DNA from: Spirodela intermedia
Taxonomy: Eukaryota; Streptophyta; Magnoliopsida; Alismatales; Araceae
DNA: 64,000 nt
Assembly: GCA_902729315.2 (NCBI GenBank)
Contig: LR746270.1
Location: forward strand, 7,821,221 to 7,885,220
Reading direction: 5' to 3'
Shown: one piece after another, positions 1-12,809 of the stretch
Layout: each line of letters starts with the position of its first letter
How positions within the stretch are numbered: position 1 is the first letter of the stretch
Made by a program: the position numbers and the translations under genes
The notes under the pieces: model-generated
What the model was told of the DNA's origin: nothing
Databases searched by the model: none
What the model saw: the letters and a program-made list of their open reading frames with translations, nothing else

Positions 1-3000
1 CCACATGTATTCAGATAGGATACTAAGAGAAGAGGGGAAGAGCACTGATTTTTGAAAATATTTGCTCACTTATGAAATTTTATCTTTTTTTTAGTATTTT
101 TAAGTGGTTAAGCACACTCTAATTTGAGTCAAGACAAACTATATTAAGTCAGCAAAAATTAAGTTAGGTAAACACCAGATTGAAAAATATATTGGCTTGA
201 GTGGTTCAATGCATTAGATTAACATAGTAAATAAGAAACTAAAATGGGCACTCAAATATATAGTGATTTGATTTTTGTTAGCTTGTGTCTACTTATCAAG
301 AGCTCTCCCCCTTTGTTTCTACTATTTTTATTGAGAAAACTACAATTTATATTTATAGGATAAATAAATATCTTTATATGATCAATTACATTGATCTATT
401 TCACACGTTACACTAGCTTACAATTTATTCCACTCTTTTCTCTAACTACAATTGATATTCACAAGATCAACATTTCCCTTTACAAGAAAGATTCAATGAC
501 TTTACCTCCGCATACTCAACATAAAAACTTGTATTTATTCCCCTTGGATTTAAGGCTACACTTAAATCAAGAAAGGAGGGATTAATTGATCAACTTCTAA
601 TCTTGATTTCTGGTAATTTCATTAAGATATTAATTTTCTTCTTCAAATCTCATGCCCTATGATTTATATATATATAGATATATAGATTTAAAGTGAAACT
701 CAAGGAGCTTTGAAGTGATTCAATGCTTTATACATGTCCACTCTCCAAAAATAATCCCATTCGTAAGTTCCACTCAACTAAATATTCCAATCACACGTGT
801 GGATTATTGAGATCATGTTTTAAAGAATCTTACCCTATTCAATGAATAGATAATGATAAACAACTCTAGGTGGTCAACAGCTAATTAATGAGTCAACTCT
901 CTTGACTGATTAAGAGAAGATTTAATTAAAAAATCATCCCAAAAAGAATGTGAAAAGGTTTCATGATGGATTATTTCTGAAAGATTACATTGACTTGAGT
1001 TGCATCTAGAGTTCAATGAATATGATGATGATTTGAATTTAGTTTTCATTCTATTCTCCTAATAAGAAAGTTTACTAAAAATGGAAGGTGTTGTCACTTT
1101 GATTTGATCATGGATGATCATTGATCACTTAAAAATAGTTCTTCAACTCATTGCCCCTATGTCATTTGACCAGCAAGAAAGACCTTACAGTTTCTCATTA
1201 ATTTTTTTATAGAAAAAAATGAAAATTTTGTTGAAAGAAAATTGATAATGTATGTCTAAATAGAATGGTAATGTAAAAATAAAAATACATCCAAATCTTC
1301 TCAAATAAAATATGATATCAATATTTATAATCATGAAATTAGTAATTAAAAATATTTCGAATATTTTTTGAAGTATATCTGTTAATATTTAGGACATCTT
1401 ATTTTTTGGGATTCCATATTAAAATCATTGAAAAATAATGATGTAACATAATGGGTGCACAATAGACTAAGTAAAGTTTTGTACTCATATTTTACTTAAT
1501 AACTTTGTATTTATTTAAATTTCATAATTAATATTTTCTTTACTATGGCCTTTTCTATAAATAGTAGTAAAATTTACAAAATAAAAAAATACACAGAAAA
1601 AAAACTAAATAAATAAATTCAACATAATGGATCATAAATACACTCAATAAATTTATAATATATGTTTGATATTATAATTTTAAGTTAGTTCTAAATTCAT
1701 ATTTAATTAAATAAATACTCACCACAATAATCCTTGATTCTATCTTTAAGAAAAAGATGATGTCCATAGATCAAATTATTTCGTGGATTGGAGTTCACTT
1801 TTTTGTCTATGACTTCATTGTGTGCACTCCAAATTATGCAACTATGACATTTATACATAATTTGAGATATCAAGAATACTGGAAATGAAGTATAATTCAA
1901 TCATTTGATTAATCTTATAAATTTCGTCATTACCAAAATAATATGCATTTACCACACCAACAAGTAACACTTCTTAATGCCTCCACAGAAAATGATATTT
2001 AGAAAGTTGCAAATCAATCATGATGATAAGTATACTAGTTTACATGAATTTGTGGACGGTTTGAATAATTTTGAGGGATTTTAGATAATGTTAGAGGATT
2101 TGATTTCATTGAGGCATTGTTTGAAAGCTATTGTAATGACTAATTATAGAGCCTAGAAATTTGACCATTGGAACTCAAATACTTGAGATTTGATTGGTCG
2201 AAATTATTTAAGCCAATCTATAGAACAATCTAGACAATTGGGTTGTCAATTTGACCAACTTTTGATCAAGTTGCTCTACCCATATGTCAGCTAGAGGTAT
2301 TTTGACTTTTCTTTGATCTTATGTCATGTCAAGATGTGTCATCATTTGTCAAAAATCTACAAGCACATGTCAAATCTTCTTATATGTCTAATGTGTCACA
2401 TATCTCAAGAAAATATATTTTCTTCTCTTTTGATAGTTTTTTCAATTTTATCAAAGTTGATAGGTGGGTCAACACATTTTCTCTTCTTTGTTTTAGTTCA
2501 AGATATGAGTAGATATATTGCCTTCCTATATCTTTTATGAGTTGACACATATTATCTATGTTTACTTATTCTTTCTAAAACCTTCTTCACTCTGATTTCA
2601 ATTATATGGTGACGTATGTACTTTGATGACCATTCTTTTATTTGCACAATGAATGAAAAATGTAATGGACTTTGATTTAATGCTTCAAAATTTCATCTAT
2701 TCATTAGCGCAATGATGATAAATTTATGAATGTTTTTTTCTGTTTACTTTTTATGATTATTGGTCAACAAAAGAAACTTCAAATTTGAGGAGTGATTCTC
2801 CTTGTAGTGTATTGTCTTGATAGATTGAGAAATATATGCCCTTTCTATCAAAACATGTTTGTATGCATATAGATATTACTTAGCATTGAAACAACAATTG
2901 AAACCAACATGCGAGACCAAATGCTTGCATGCTTACTCAAGTCCTCATGACAACTGTTCACTGGAGTATCCTAGAAATTAGGAAATGAACTGATTGAAAA

Positions 3001-4800
3001 GAACACAAATAAGTGTACATTTTCAATCTTAAACTTTCATAAAACTTTATCTTGCTTGAAGAAACTAGATACAATGAGATGTCACAACAATTATTTACCT
3101 AAGCATAGTTAATGCATAAAAAATTACCATGTATAAATCTTAGTATCATGTGACTCAAGAAAAATATTTTCAGCCTAGCCCATCCCCTAATCGTACCTTA
3201 TGAGCCATTGCCATAATATATAACTATGTGTGTGTGTATATATATATATATACATGTATGTACAATCAATCATATGCTAGTTTGACCATCATAGGTGTGA
3301 AGATTGCAAATGGCATGGGGTGTCTAAATCCACTTCTAATAGATGGATCTTCATAATTAATTCTAAAAATAATGCAGTCCAATCCAACTTTGTTGTCATA
3401 CTTGATGGCAGTTAAAACTGTGCTAAGTTCTGCATCAAGAGTTTCTCAATCCTTCAAATGCCAATGTGACCTAGTAGTCTGCACCATCATGATGAACATA
3501 TATACCATGTCATTTAATTCTAAAAATAGTATTTTTCTAATTGTCATCGATAATGATGATGCATAGCCCATGTGCTATTCACATGGTTCCATTATTTTTA
3601 ATTTGAGGTATATATCATTCTTGTATACCTTGTGGGTTGTCATAGAGGTGAAAATAGAGAGACAACAACAATAGAACCTTCTTACAATCTCATGTGATGA
3701 AGTATAAGTAGAGTGAAGATCAAGTATGCTACAACTAATTTTTAATAATCTATCTTATAAGGGCCTATATATAAATATGCATATTTTATGTAGAATTGCA
3801 TATACTTTAATTGAGTCTTCTTGTTTAGATGGCTCTACTAACTTGTATGATGAAACATGTCATGTCAACCTCAAACCCGCCTCTATTGTGTCTTGTCTAC
3901 ATCTCTCCTTTAGGCTTTCCTTTCTCTTTGATTAAAGAACACCTTTTAGCACCAACGTTTTAAGGGTCTTAATTAATCGAGATTTTTATTTGACTTTGAT
4001 TCTTCCCATGTTGTCTATGTGAATATAGTTCCTATCAAGGCCCATAAAAACTGTGATGTGGAGGCATCATGGTCCATGTTCATGACGTATGAACATTGTT
4101 CTTAGATTTTTGAATTAAATGCCTAATGAAAATAGAATTGCCTATTGACACCCATAACATTTGGTGATTTTATCTTCTAGTATTTTTATTTTTTTACTAA
4201 GGTAAAATTGAAAAGATTGAAAAATATGTCTATTAATGAAAAAATTACATCCAAAAAAATATCCTTTACAGAGTAAACAAAGATTATCTTAGCTTCAAGA
4301 AGTATCCAAAATGTAAGATGTTAGCATACACTTATCCTATATCATACTCTACATAATTACTTTTGGAAATATCTTTCCATATACATATAATTAAAGAAAC
4401 AAAAAAATCTCTAAAAAATCTCCATTATCACAAAAAAGGCTCCATCTGTGAAAATTATTGAGATAATTTTATCATACATGAAATCAAAAAAAAAACTTTT
4501 GAAAGAAATTTCATTGAGAAATGGAAGTTGACCTTGGTTCATGATTACCCTTTTAGTATTTTTTTCTCAGGCATATAACTTACCAACGAGTTGAGCATTA
4601 CCCAGTTGTTTTCTTCAACAAAAAAAAAGCGAGTTCCAGAACAAGTGCCCCACTTAGAACTCTATTTTCGGTTTCTTCCTGAAATATTTGAAGTAAAATG
4701 GGGAAAAATCTAGAGGTAATCTTGTGAGTAGTAAAAGGCAGCTGAATTGAGTTAATGAATATCTGTTTACATTACCCGAAAATTGTTAGGGAAAAAAAAA
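1..4800. other. AT-rich intergenic DNA, no supported gene
   Basis: All six frames are broken by frequent stops, and no open frame reaches 80 codons before about 4755. The sequence is strongly AT-rich with a short (TG)n(TA)n run near 3229-3252. Parts may be decayed transposon sequence, but I found no terminal repeats, target duplications or recognisable polyprotein motifs to support that. Nothing else could be identified. Confidence 0.6.
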
Positions 4801-4829
4801 AAGGCCTACTCATGGATCAATGGCATAGA

Positions 4830-5416
4830 TGGTCAAACACTTTTCCGGCAGCGCGAGGGATCGGTTTCATCCTCCCCGCGTCCGACGTCAGAGAAAGCCG
4901 ACGCCTCCAGCCCGATCTCGCAGAGATCTCCGGAGCCATTGGCTTTCGCAAGATCTGCAGCAGAGATTCGCCGTCCGGCCTGCGCGACGCCATGGGACCG
5001 CCGCCGCAGCCTCGCGGAGTTGTCGATTCCCCGGCGCCTTTGTCCGTCCGATCTCGCCAGAGGTGGGGGCTATGGGGGGCATCTGCTTTTGGGAAGAGCT
5101 CCGCTGGGCCTGGCATGGTCCCTCCCCCTCGACGTTATTGGTCGAGGAAGGGAGGAAACCTATGTCGCCATAGGGAGGACGAAGGACCTTGATGGTCTGC
5201 TCGGATTTAATGGGCACCCTTGGGATAGGGCTCGTCGAAGGTCTCTATGGGGTTTCTTGTCCCTTTTCTCCTCTCTCTCTCTCTATCTCTCTATCTCTCT
5301 ATCTCTCTATCTCTCTATCTCTCTCTCGCTCGTCTATTGGGTTTCTGTCCCTTTCCCTCTCTTCCTATCTCTCTCTCTCTCTCTATATCTCGCCATGGGG
5401 TTTTCTGTCCCTTTTC

Positions 5417-5453
<37 letters not shown>

Positions 5454-5881
5454 CTCTCTCCAGCTATCTATCTCCTTCTCCTGATCTGTAATGGCTAATG
5501 GCGGTTCTGCTACTTCACGCCTCGGCCAATAAGAGCTATTATATCCCCCTCGTTGCTGCGGCGGTTACCCCCATCTAATCTCCTCCGAGCGTGGCGATGG
5601 TGCGCAGGGGATCGTGCCCTCCCCGCCGCCGCCGCCGCTCCCCCCCGCCCCAGGTTGCGGCGGCGTACCTCCTCCCCCTCTCCCCTTGTTCTCTCCCGTC
5701 CCTGCAGATGAACGCCGCCCCCTCTCCCGGCACCGCCTCCGGCGCACCGCCGCCGCCGCCGGAGTTGCAGTAGCCAGAGAAGAAACCCTACACCGAGCGA
5801 AGGTTCTGAACAGGACGAGGAGGGAGGGAGCGGGCTCCTCCTTCCCTTTGCTCTGCTTTAGTTCTCCTCTCCCTTTCTCCG
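4830..5881 (+). promoter_or_regulatory. PHYB promoter-proximal region and 5' leader with CT repeats
   Basis: Composition changes abruptly near 4830 from AT-rich to GC-rich and continues into the PHYB start codon, as expected for a promoter-proximal or transcribed leader region. It contains CT-rich microsatellite blocks at about 5268-5334, 5371-5390 and 5420-5460, then a CCG-rich stretch from 5585. A telo-box (AAACCCTA) lies at 5783-5790. Short open frames begin at ATG 5247 and ATG 5597 and could act as uORFs if transcription starts upstream of them. The transcription start site cannot be placed from sequence alone. Confidence 0.5.
5247..5460 (+). repeat. Three-copy imperfect repeat of a GGGTTTCTGTCCC unit plus CT tract
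   Basis: A motif reading roughly GGGTTTCTTGTCCCTTTTC occurs near 5249, again near 5340 and again near 5398. Each copy is followed by a (CT)n or (CTAT)n run, so the block looks like a tandem triplication of a motif-plus-microsatellite unit of about 60-90 bp. It lies 420-630 bp upstream of the PHYB start codon. Confidence 0.7.
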
Positions 5882-8800
5882 ATGGCCTCTGGTAGCAGAG
5901 GAGGAGCTCAGTCGCAGCAGTCCATGTCCTCGTGGGGGAGCAACGTCCGGCCCTCGACGACGGAATCGGTGAGCAAGGCGATCGCGCAGTACACGGCAGA
6001 CGCTCGCCTCCACGCCGTCTTCGAGCAGTCTGGCGAGTCCGGCAAATCCTTCGACTACTCCCAGTCCGTGCGACCGCCGTCGCAGGAGATCCCCGAGCAG
6101 CAGATCACCGCCTACCTGTCCAGGATCCAGCGAGGGGGATACATCCAGCCAATCGGCTGCACCATCGCCATCGACGAGTCCACATTCTCGGTGGTCGCCT
6201 TCAGCGAGAACGCCATCGACATGCTCGATCTCACCCCGCAGTCGGTGCCCACCATGGATAAGAAGGCGGAGCCCCTCACCGTCGGTACCGACGTGAGGAC
6301 GCTCTTCACTCCCTCCAGCGCCGTCCTGCTCGGGCGCGCCGCCAACGCGAGGGAGATCACCCTGCTGAACCCCATCTGGGTCCATTCCCGGAGCTCCGGG
6401 AAGCCCTTCTACGCGATCCTCCACCGGATCGACGTGGGGATCGTCATCGACCTGGAGCCCGCCCGCTCGGAGGACCCCGCCCTCTCCATCGCCGGCGCCG
6501 TGCAGTCGCAGAAGCTCGCTGTCCGCGCCATCTCCCGCCTGCAGGCGCTCCCCGGGGGGGACATCAATCTCCTCTGCGACACCGTCGTCGTCCACGTCCG
6601 GGAGCTCACCGGCTATGATAGAGTCATGGTCTACAAGTTCCACGAGGACGAACACGGGGAGGTGGTCGCAGAGAGCAAGCGCGAGGACCTGGAACCCTAC
6701 ATCGGCCTCCATTACCCCGCCACCGACATCCCGCAGGCGTCGAGGTTCCTCTTCAAGCAGAACAGGGTGCGGATGATCGCAGATTGCCATGCCACGCCGG
6801 TGAGGGTGATCCATGACCCCAACCTGATGCAGCCGCTGTGCCTGGTGGGCTCGACGCTGAGAGCCCCCCACGGGTGCCACGCCCAATACATGGCCAACAT
6901 GGGCTCCATCGCCTCCCTAGTGATGGCTGTGATTATCAACTCCGGCGAGGAGGACGAGGAAAGGGGCCACACCCACAGCCATAGCCAGATGAAGCTCTGG
7001 GGGCTGGTGGTCTGCCACCACACCTCCCCGCGCTGCATCCCTTTCCCCCTGCGCTACGCCTGCGAGTTCCTGATGCAGGCCTTTGGGCTCCAGCTGAACA
7101 TGGAGCTCCAGCTGGCCTCCCAGCTGAACGAGAAGCACATCCTCCGGACCCAGACCCTCCTCTGCGACATGCTCCTCCGGGACTCCCCCAGCGGCATTGT
7201 CACCCAGAGCCCCAGCATCATGGACCTCGTCAAGTGTGACGGAGCCGCCCTCTTCTACCAGGGCAAGTACTGGCCGCTCGGCATGACCCCCTCCGAAGAG
7301 CAGATCATGGATATCGTCGAGTGGCTGCTGGCCTCCCATGGGGACTCCACCGGGTTGAGCACAGACAGCCTGGCTGACGCTGGGTACCCGGGGGCTTCCT
7401 CCCTCGGGGACACAGTCTGTGGAATGGCCGTGGCCTACATCACCTCCAGGGACTTCCTGTTCTGGTTCAGGTCGCACACTGCCAAGGAGATCAAGTGGGG
7501 CGGCGCCAAGCACCACCCGGACGACAAGGACGACGGGCAGCGGATGCACCCCCGGTCCTCGTTCAAGGCGTTCCTGGAGGTGGTGAAGAGCAGGAGCCTG
7601 CCGTGGGAGAATGCAGAGATGGACGCCATCCACTCGCTCCAGCTGATCCTGCGAGACTCCTTCAGGGATGTCTCGATGGTTGCTGGCAGCTCAAAAGCTG
7701 CTGTCTCTGGACAGGATGGCAGTGGCATGGAGCTGAGAGGGATAGATGAGCTCAGCTCCGTAGCCAGGGAGATGGTGCGGCTGATAGAGACTGCCACAGT
7801 GCCGATCTTCGCAGTCGACTCCAATGGGCTCATCAATGGCTGGAATGCCAAGGTGGCTGAGCTGACTGGCCTCGCAGTTCACGAAGCCATGGGGAAATCC
7901 CTGGTCAAAGACCTTGTCTTCAAGGAATCTGTGGACATTGTTGACAAGCTTCTGAACAATGCTCTCAGAGGTGAGCTCCTCTCTCTGCTTCACCTCCTTA
8001 TACAACTTTCAATTTCCAGCACCTTTTCTGGGAGGAAAGAGCTATTTGGTTCTGGAATTATTTTCCTGCGTTCTTCCTTGATGCTTGCCTTCACCTACGG
8101 CAAGGGGGCAGTAGTATTCACTGGAGATGGGTTTTTTCAGGGGAGGAGGACAAGAACATTGAGATGAAGCTGAGGACCTTCAGCTCACAGGATCAGGATG
8201 GTGCCATCTACATCATTGTGAACGCATGCTCCAGCCGGGATTACACGAACAAAATTGTTGGGGTTAGTTTTATTGGGCAGGATGTTACCGGGCAGAAGGT
8301 GGTCATGGACAAGTTTATCCAAATTCAAGGAGACTACAAGGCCATTGTTCACAGCCCGAACCCCCTGGTTCCCCCCATATTTGCCTCAGACGAGGACACC
8401 TGCTGCTCGGAGTGGAATACAGCCATGGAGAAGCTCACAGGTTGGTCAAGGGTGGACGTGGTCGGGAAGTTGCTGGTGGGTGAGGTCTTTGGAAGCTGCT
8501 GCCGGCTGAGGGGCCCAGATGCCCTGACAAAGTTCATGATTGTCCTCCACAATGCCATTGCAGGGCATGAGACGGACAAGTTCCCCTTTGGGTTCTTTGA
8601 CAAGGAAGGGAAGTTTGTTCAGGCTCTCCTAACAGCAAACATGAGGAGTACAATAGACGGGCAGTCCATTGGGGCTTTCTGTTTCCTGCAGATTGCGAGC
8701 CCCGACCTGCACCAGGCACTGGAGATCCAGAGGCAGCAAGAGAAGAAGTGCTACTCAAGGATGAAGGAGCTTGCGTACGTCTGTCAGGAACTGAAGAACC

Positions 8801-11800
8801 CCCTTAGTGGAATCCGGTTCACCAACTCACTGCTGAGAATGACTGAGTTGTCCGAAGAGCAGAAGCAATTCATGGAGACAAGTGCGTCCTGTGAGAGGCA
8901 GCTGTTGAAGATCATGAAAGAAGCTGATTTGGAAAGCATTGAGAACGGGTGAGTCCTTTGATTTCATTTTGTGAACAAAAGTCTCATATTGGTTATTATT
9001 CAAATAAATAGGCTGCATGATTTTACCTTCGGTTTTGGTTGGATTGCCACACCCTAGTTATGTTGACTACGTGATGGAGCATAAAGTCAGTTTGCATGTA
9101 AGGGGCAAATAGTCCTACACAAAGTTTCGATTTTAAATGAGGCCCTATTTCTGCTTGATTTTGAGTTCCAAGTTTCTTCCTTGTATGATTGTCAACTTCT
9201 GTTTCTTTATGATAATTAACAAGAGTAGGACTGAATAATATTCTGCGTTAAACATTTTTAAATATTCATCAGCACATTCCCTGCTGAGTTGCCAACTTCT
9301 TAGGTCAGAAGTTCTCAGATGCACTGATCTCATCATTCTCCCTGTCCAGCATACCTTTCTATCTGTATTTCTTATTCAAAATACTTGTAAGCAATCATCC
9401 TCTAAGGTTGCCCTCCCCCCTCTCCCTTTTTTAGGTGTCATTCTTTGTGCAACTTAGCCATTGTGTTCTGTTGTCCCCTCAAAATCCGATTATAAAGTCC
9501 ATATAACTTTATCTGTGTATAGTTATGACACAATCATGGTTCATGTGAATATCCTGATTCAAGAACCTTGAATATCTGAGTATAAAGTCAAGAACCTTGA
9601 CCTTCAATGGCATGTGCTCTGAGGGCATTCATGTGGCTGGGAAAACATTAGAAGCGTGTTTCAGTTTTCCAAAGGCCTGATCAGTATGATTAGCAAACCT
9701 ATGGTCCTATTTAATTTAGGAGGGGACCTAATTGGTATAGCTGGATTGGCCATAGATCATCTTGACTTGTATGCAAATGGGCCAGTTTTCATGCAAACTG
9801 TGCTTGCATATGAGATGAGCTGACTTTCGTGGAGATTGAAGAAATGGTGAGCAGAGATTATAGGGACCCAAGCGGTCATTACAGCTACTGCTTCTGATGC
9901 TGGCCTTCAAATGAGCGAATTTTCCTCCAACTTATGCTTACATGCATATGAGGTGAGCTCTTTTCATTGAGAACGAAGTAAAGGTTAGGCTGTCGTTGCA
10001 GCTACTGCTTCTGTGACCTTCAGATGGAGAAGAAGAAAGAAAGAGGAATACAGGGAGGCTTATGTATCAGGATCTCTCTACAGGCTGTCACCGCTGCCCT
10101 ATTCTTCTATCTTCACTATCCCCCTCTGCCACCTCCTGCCTTTGCCTCTTGCTGCCTACCATTCTGCGTACTTCTGCCTTCCCCAACTCCGTTTCTCTTA
10201 TTTATCCAAACCCCCACTCTGTGCCACTGAATGCAGATTTATACTTATGTGTCTAGATTTAGGTGGGGGAGGGATGGTCAAGTGGGTACATTTAAATCAA
10301 ATTCTGTTCTCAGTCGAGACCATCATGAGTTCATAAGCATCCCTTGTTCTTTCAATAATATTAGAGCCATCGATCTGGCCAAGTCTGTCTAACTGGACTT
10401 TATGCTTGATGTTTTTGGTTTGAATGTAGTGTTTGAGATCTGGCCTGCCTGGCTCATCTAATTGCTCCGTTTTTATTTCTGTAAGTGCTTCGACGCCAAA
10501 TTTGTAATGAACTCCCTGCCAAAGTTAACAGCTTTGAGGGGATATGGTACCCTGAATTTGGGCCGGCTGAAGTAGTTTCAAGAGAAGCAGGGGAGGAAGT
10601 AGTGTTTAGAGGGGAGACAGAGGAGGTAGATACTAAAATGAGGTGGGGAAAATATGAACAGTCATCTGATGGCTTCGAAACTTTTCTCCACAGGGGCAGG
10701 CAAAGATTAGCCAGATGATGGGATCGGACTAATCGGGTGGTTACTAAGAATTTCTCTCTTGGTGAAACAATTCACAGCCAGGAAGTCTCTGAATCCAAAT
10801 TGTTGCATCTCCAGGATAATTAGAGGAGTTGTGAGTGGGAATTGATATCAGAATCGAGAAAAGGGGATTGCAATTTTTATTTGAAACGATGAATAGATAG
10901 TCCTACGGAGCCACACCGGCATGATCAAGACCGGATGTTTGTAGATCGAGAAAAGTGTTTTAATGGTGGAGGGAGCTGGTGAGAAGGAATGCGACTGCAG
11001 CATGACGAGCCCAGTCCGTACTTTTTGGACTGATATTACTCCATCTATATTCTACGTGTGGCAAGGAATGGTCTTGTATTGCGTACTACAGAAATTGGCC
11101 TGTGATTATCAAGATGATGAGCCCAGTCCAGTCGGTTTTGACTTGGACAGCTTGGACGAGCATCAAACTGATGCAGTTCTTGAGCGTGCATACTAGTGCA
11201 GCAGGTCTAGCACCTCAAGTTGACCTAATTTGATTCTGACGAGTGAGATTGTGCTCCACTGTCTGATCACCCTTTTGAATAAATAGAAACGGAAATTAGT
11301 CCGAATTAGGTCAACGCCAAAGATTAGAAAGTTAGTTCCTAATTCTTTCTTTCCATTTGATTCCACCACAGACGCTGGCCTCTAATTTCTTTATTCTCGG
11401 AAATCTCCTGCGACAGGTCCTTGGTGCTGGATGAGTGCGAGTTCGTTCTCGGGGGCATCATTAATGCCGTTGTCAGTCAGGTGATGATCTTGCTGAGAGA
11501 GAGAGGGCTGCAGCTGATACGGGACATTCCAGAGGAAATCAAGGTGATGGCCGTCTGTGGCGACCAAGTCAGGATTCAGCAGGTTTTGGCCGACTTCCTC
11601 CTGAACATTGTGCAGTATGCGCCGCCCCAGGCGGGCTGGGTGGAGATCCAGATCAGGCCGACCATGAAGCAGCCTTCTGACGAAATGGAAGCAGTCCACC
11701 TCCAATTCAGGTAGATTAATAGTGTTCTAATCCTCATCTGTGTTAAATAATGCTTTCAATTCAATATTTAAAGCGTCGTATTTTTCAATTATTTTTTTCC

Positions 11801-12426
11801 CTCTTAAAGCCCATCCTTTTTTAGATCGACGAACAGTGTTCTGATCCTCATCTTCATCGAAATAATGCTATCAATTCAATATTCTATGCATCGTAGTTAG
11901 TTTTCAATATTTTTTTCCTTGTTAAGTATATATCTCCATGTTTTTATAGATATAGATTATCAGTGTTCTAATCCCCATCATTGTTGTATAATGCTGTTAA
12001 TTCAGTTCATGATATGTTCTTCACTATCTTATGTCATCAAACTTCTGGTGAATTGGAACTTGTTCAATCGATCTGATCGATTTGAGAATAATCCTCTTCG
12101 TGTGTTCTTGGATCATCAGGATGGCGTGCCCAGGAGACGGCCTCCCACCGGAGGTCGTCCAGGACATGTTCCACAACTCCCAGTGGGTGACCCAGGAAGG
12201 CCTCAGCCTGAGCGTCTGCCTGAAGATTCTCAAGCTTATGGGCGGCGAGGTCCAGTACATCAGGGAGTCGGAGAGGTGCTGCTTCCACATCACCATGGAG
12301 CTCCCTGTCGCTCCTTCGCCCGCTGGTGGTGCTGGTGGTGCTGGTGGTGCTGGTGGCGGTGGCAGCAGCGGCAGTGGCGGCAGCAGCGGTGGTGGCAGCG
12401 GCAGCGGCAGCGGCAGGGGGAAATAG
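5882..12426 (+). CDS. PHYB: Phytochrome B, red/far-red photoreceptor
   Basis: Coding exons 5882-7970, 8141-8948, 11417-11710 and 12120-12426 join in frame to 1165 aa, the usual phytochrome size and four-exon layout. Order: N-terminal PAS (about 70-180), bilin-binding GAF with PATDIPQ and RAPHGCHAQ (chromophore Cys332), PHY domain with a RMHPRSSF tongue motif (about 405-580), two PAS repeats (about 620-735 and 750-870), then a histidine-kinase-related module. The phospho-acceptor His is absent ([10 protein letters not shown]), as in plant phytochromes generally. The segments [12 protein letters not shown] and YIRESER near the C-terminus favour phyB over phyA or phyC. The family acts as a dimeric photoreceptor that moves to the nucleus in red light and signals through PIF factors. 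Odd points: a short N-terminal extension (start chosen as the first ATG of the open frame, before [20 protein letters not shown]), and a 33-residue Gly/Ser-rich C-terminus. Intron 2 is long (2468 bp). Confidence 0.96.
9773..10023 (+). repeat. Diverged tandem duplication in PHYB intron 2
   Basis: Two adjacent segments, about 9773-9908 and 9907-10023, share an ordered set of motifs: a GCAAATGGGC / TCAAATGAGC start, a TGCTTGCATATGAGATGAGCT / TGCTTACATGCATATGAGGTGAGCT core, the identical CAGCTACTGCTTCTG, and a final CCTTCA. The order and spacing imply an old direct duplication of about 120-135 bp. The rest of this 2.5 kb intron shows nothing I recognise. Confidence 0.6.
11711..12060 (+). repeat. 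Three-copy tandem repeat making up most of PHYB intron 3
   Basis: The intron contains three diverged direct copies of a unit of about 110-130 bp. Each begins with TAGAT (11712, 11822, 11953), followed by AGTGTTCTAATCCTCATC-like sequence (11721, 11835, 11962), then AATAATGCT.TCAATTCA. The first copy starts at the 5' splice site itself (GTAGAT). Copies 1 and 2 also share T-rich ends with CTTTTTTC-type sequence. Confidence 0.75.
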
Positions 12427-12771
12427 AGTTAGCCGGGCTCCATCCTGCCACTGACTCCGTACAAGTGAATAAAACCCAGCTCAGCTGAAGTTTTACTCCG
12501 ATGAGGGTCAGGAGATGTTGCTTTAGTCGTGTTTTATTTTTTTTAAGGGCAGCCCCTCTGAGTGGCTCAGAGTTTAGGTGAAGGTGGGTGATCTATTCCT
12601 GTTTCTCTCATCTTCCAGTCTCATTTTCTGAATCTTTTAGATAGAGATAGAGTTAGGTAGATAGGTGTTAACATTTAGAGAGAGGACGAGAGAGGGAAGT
12701 AGCTGAAATGGGTACATATCAAGTGTGTGTGTGTGAGAGAGAGAGGGAAGTAGCTGAAAGATGTACATGTC

Positions 12772-12809
<38 letters not shown>

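Noticed and set aside
4755-5484. Several overlapping open frames of 99-233 codons on both strands upstream of PHYB
   Set aside because: They overlap each other in a GC-rich leader; the longest one ends in Leu-Ser repeats that only translate the CT microsatellite.
5858-6886. 342-codon open frame on the minus strand
   Set aside because: It lies antisense to PHYB exon 1; the GC-rich third positions of the real gene suppress stops in the opposite strand. The peptide is low-complexity in character with no domain.
6917-7633. 238-codon minus-strand open frame
   Set aside because: Also a shadow of PHYB exon 1 (PHY domain) with no independent motif.
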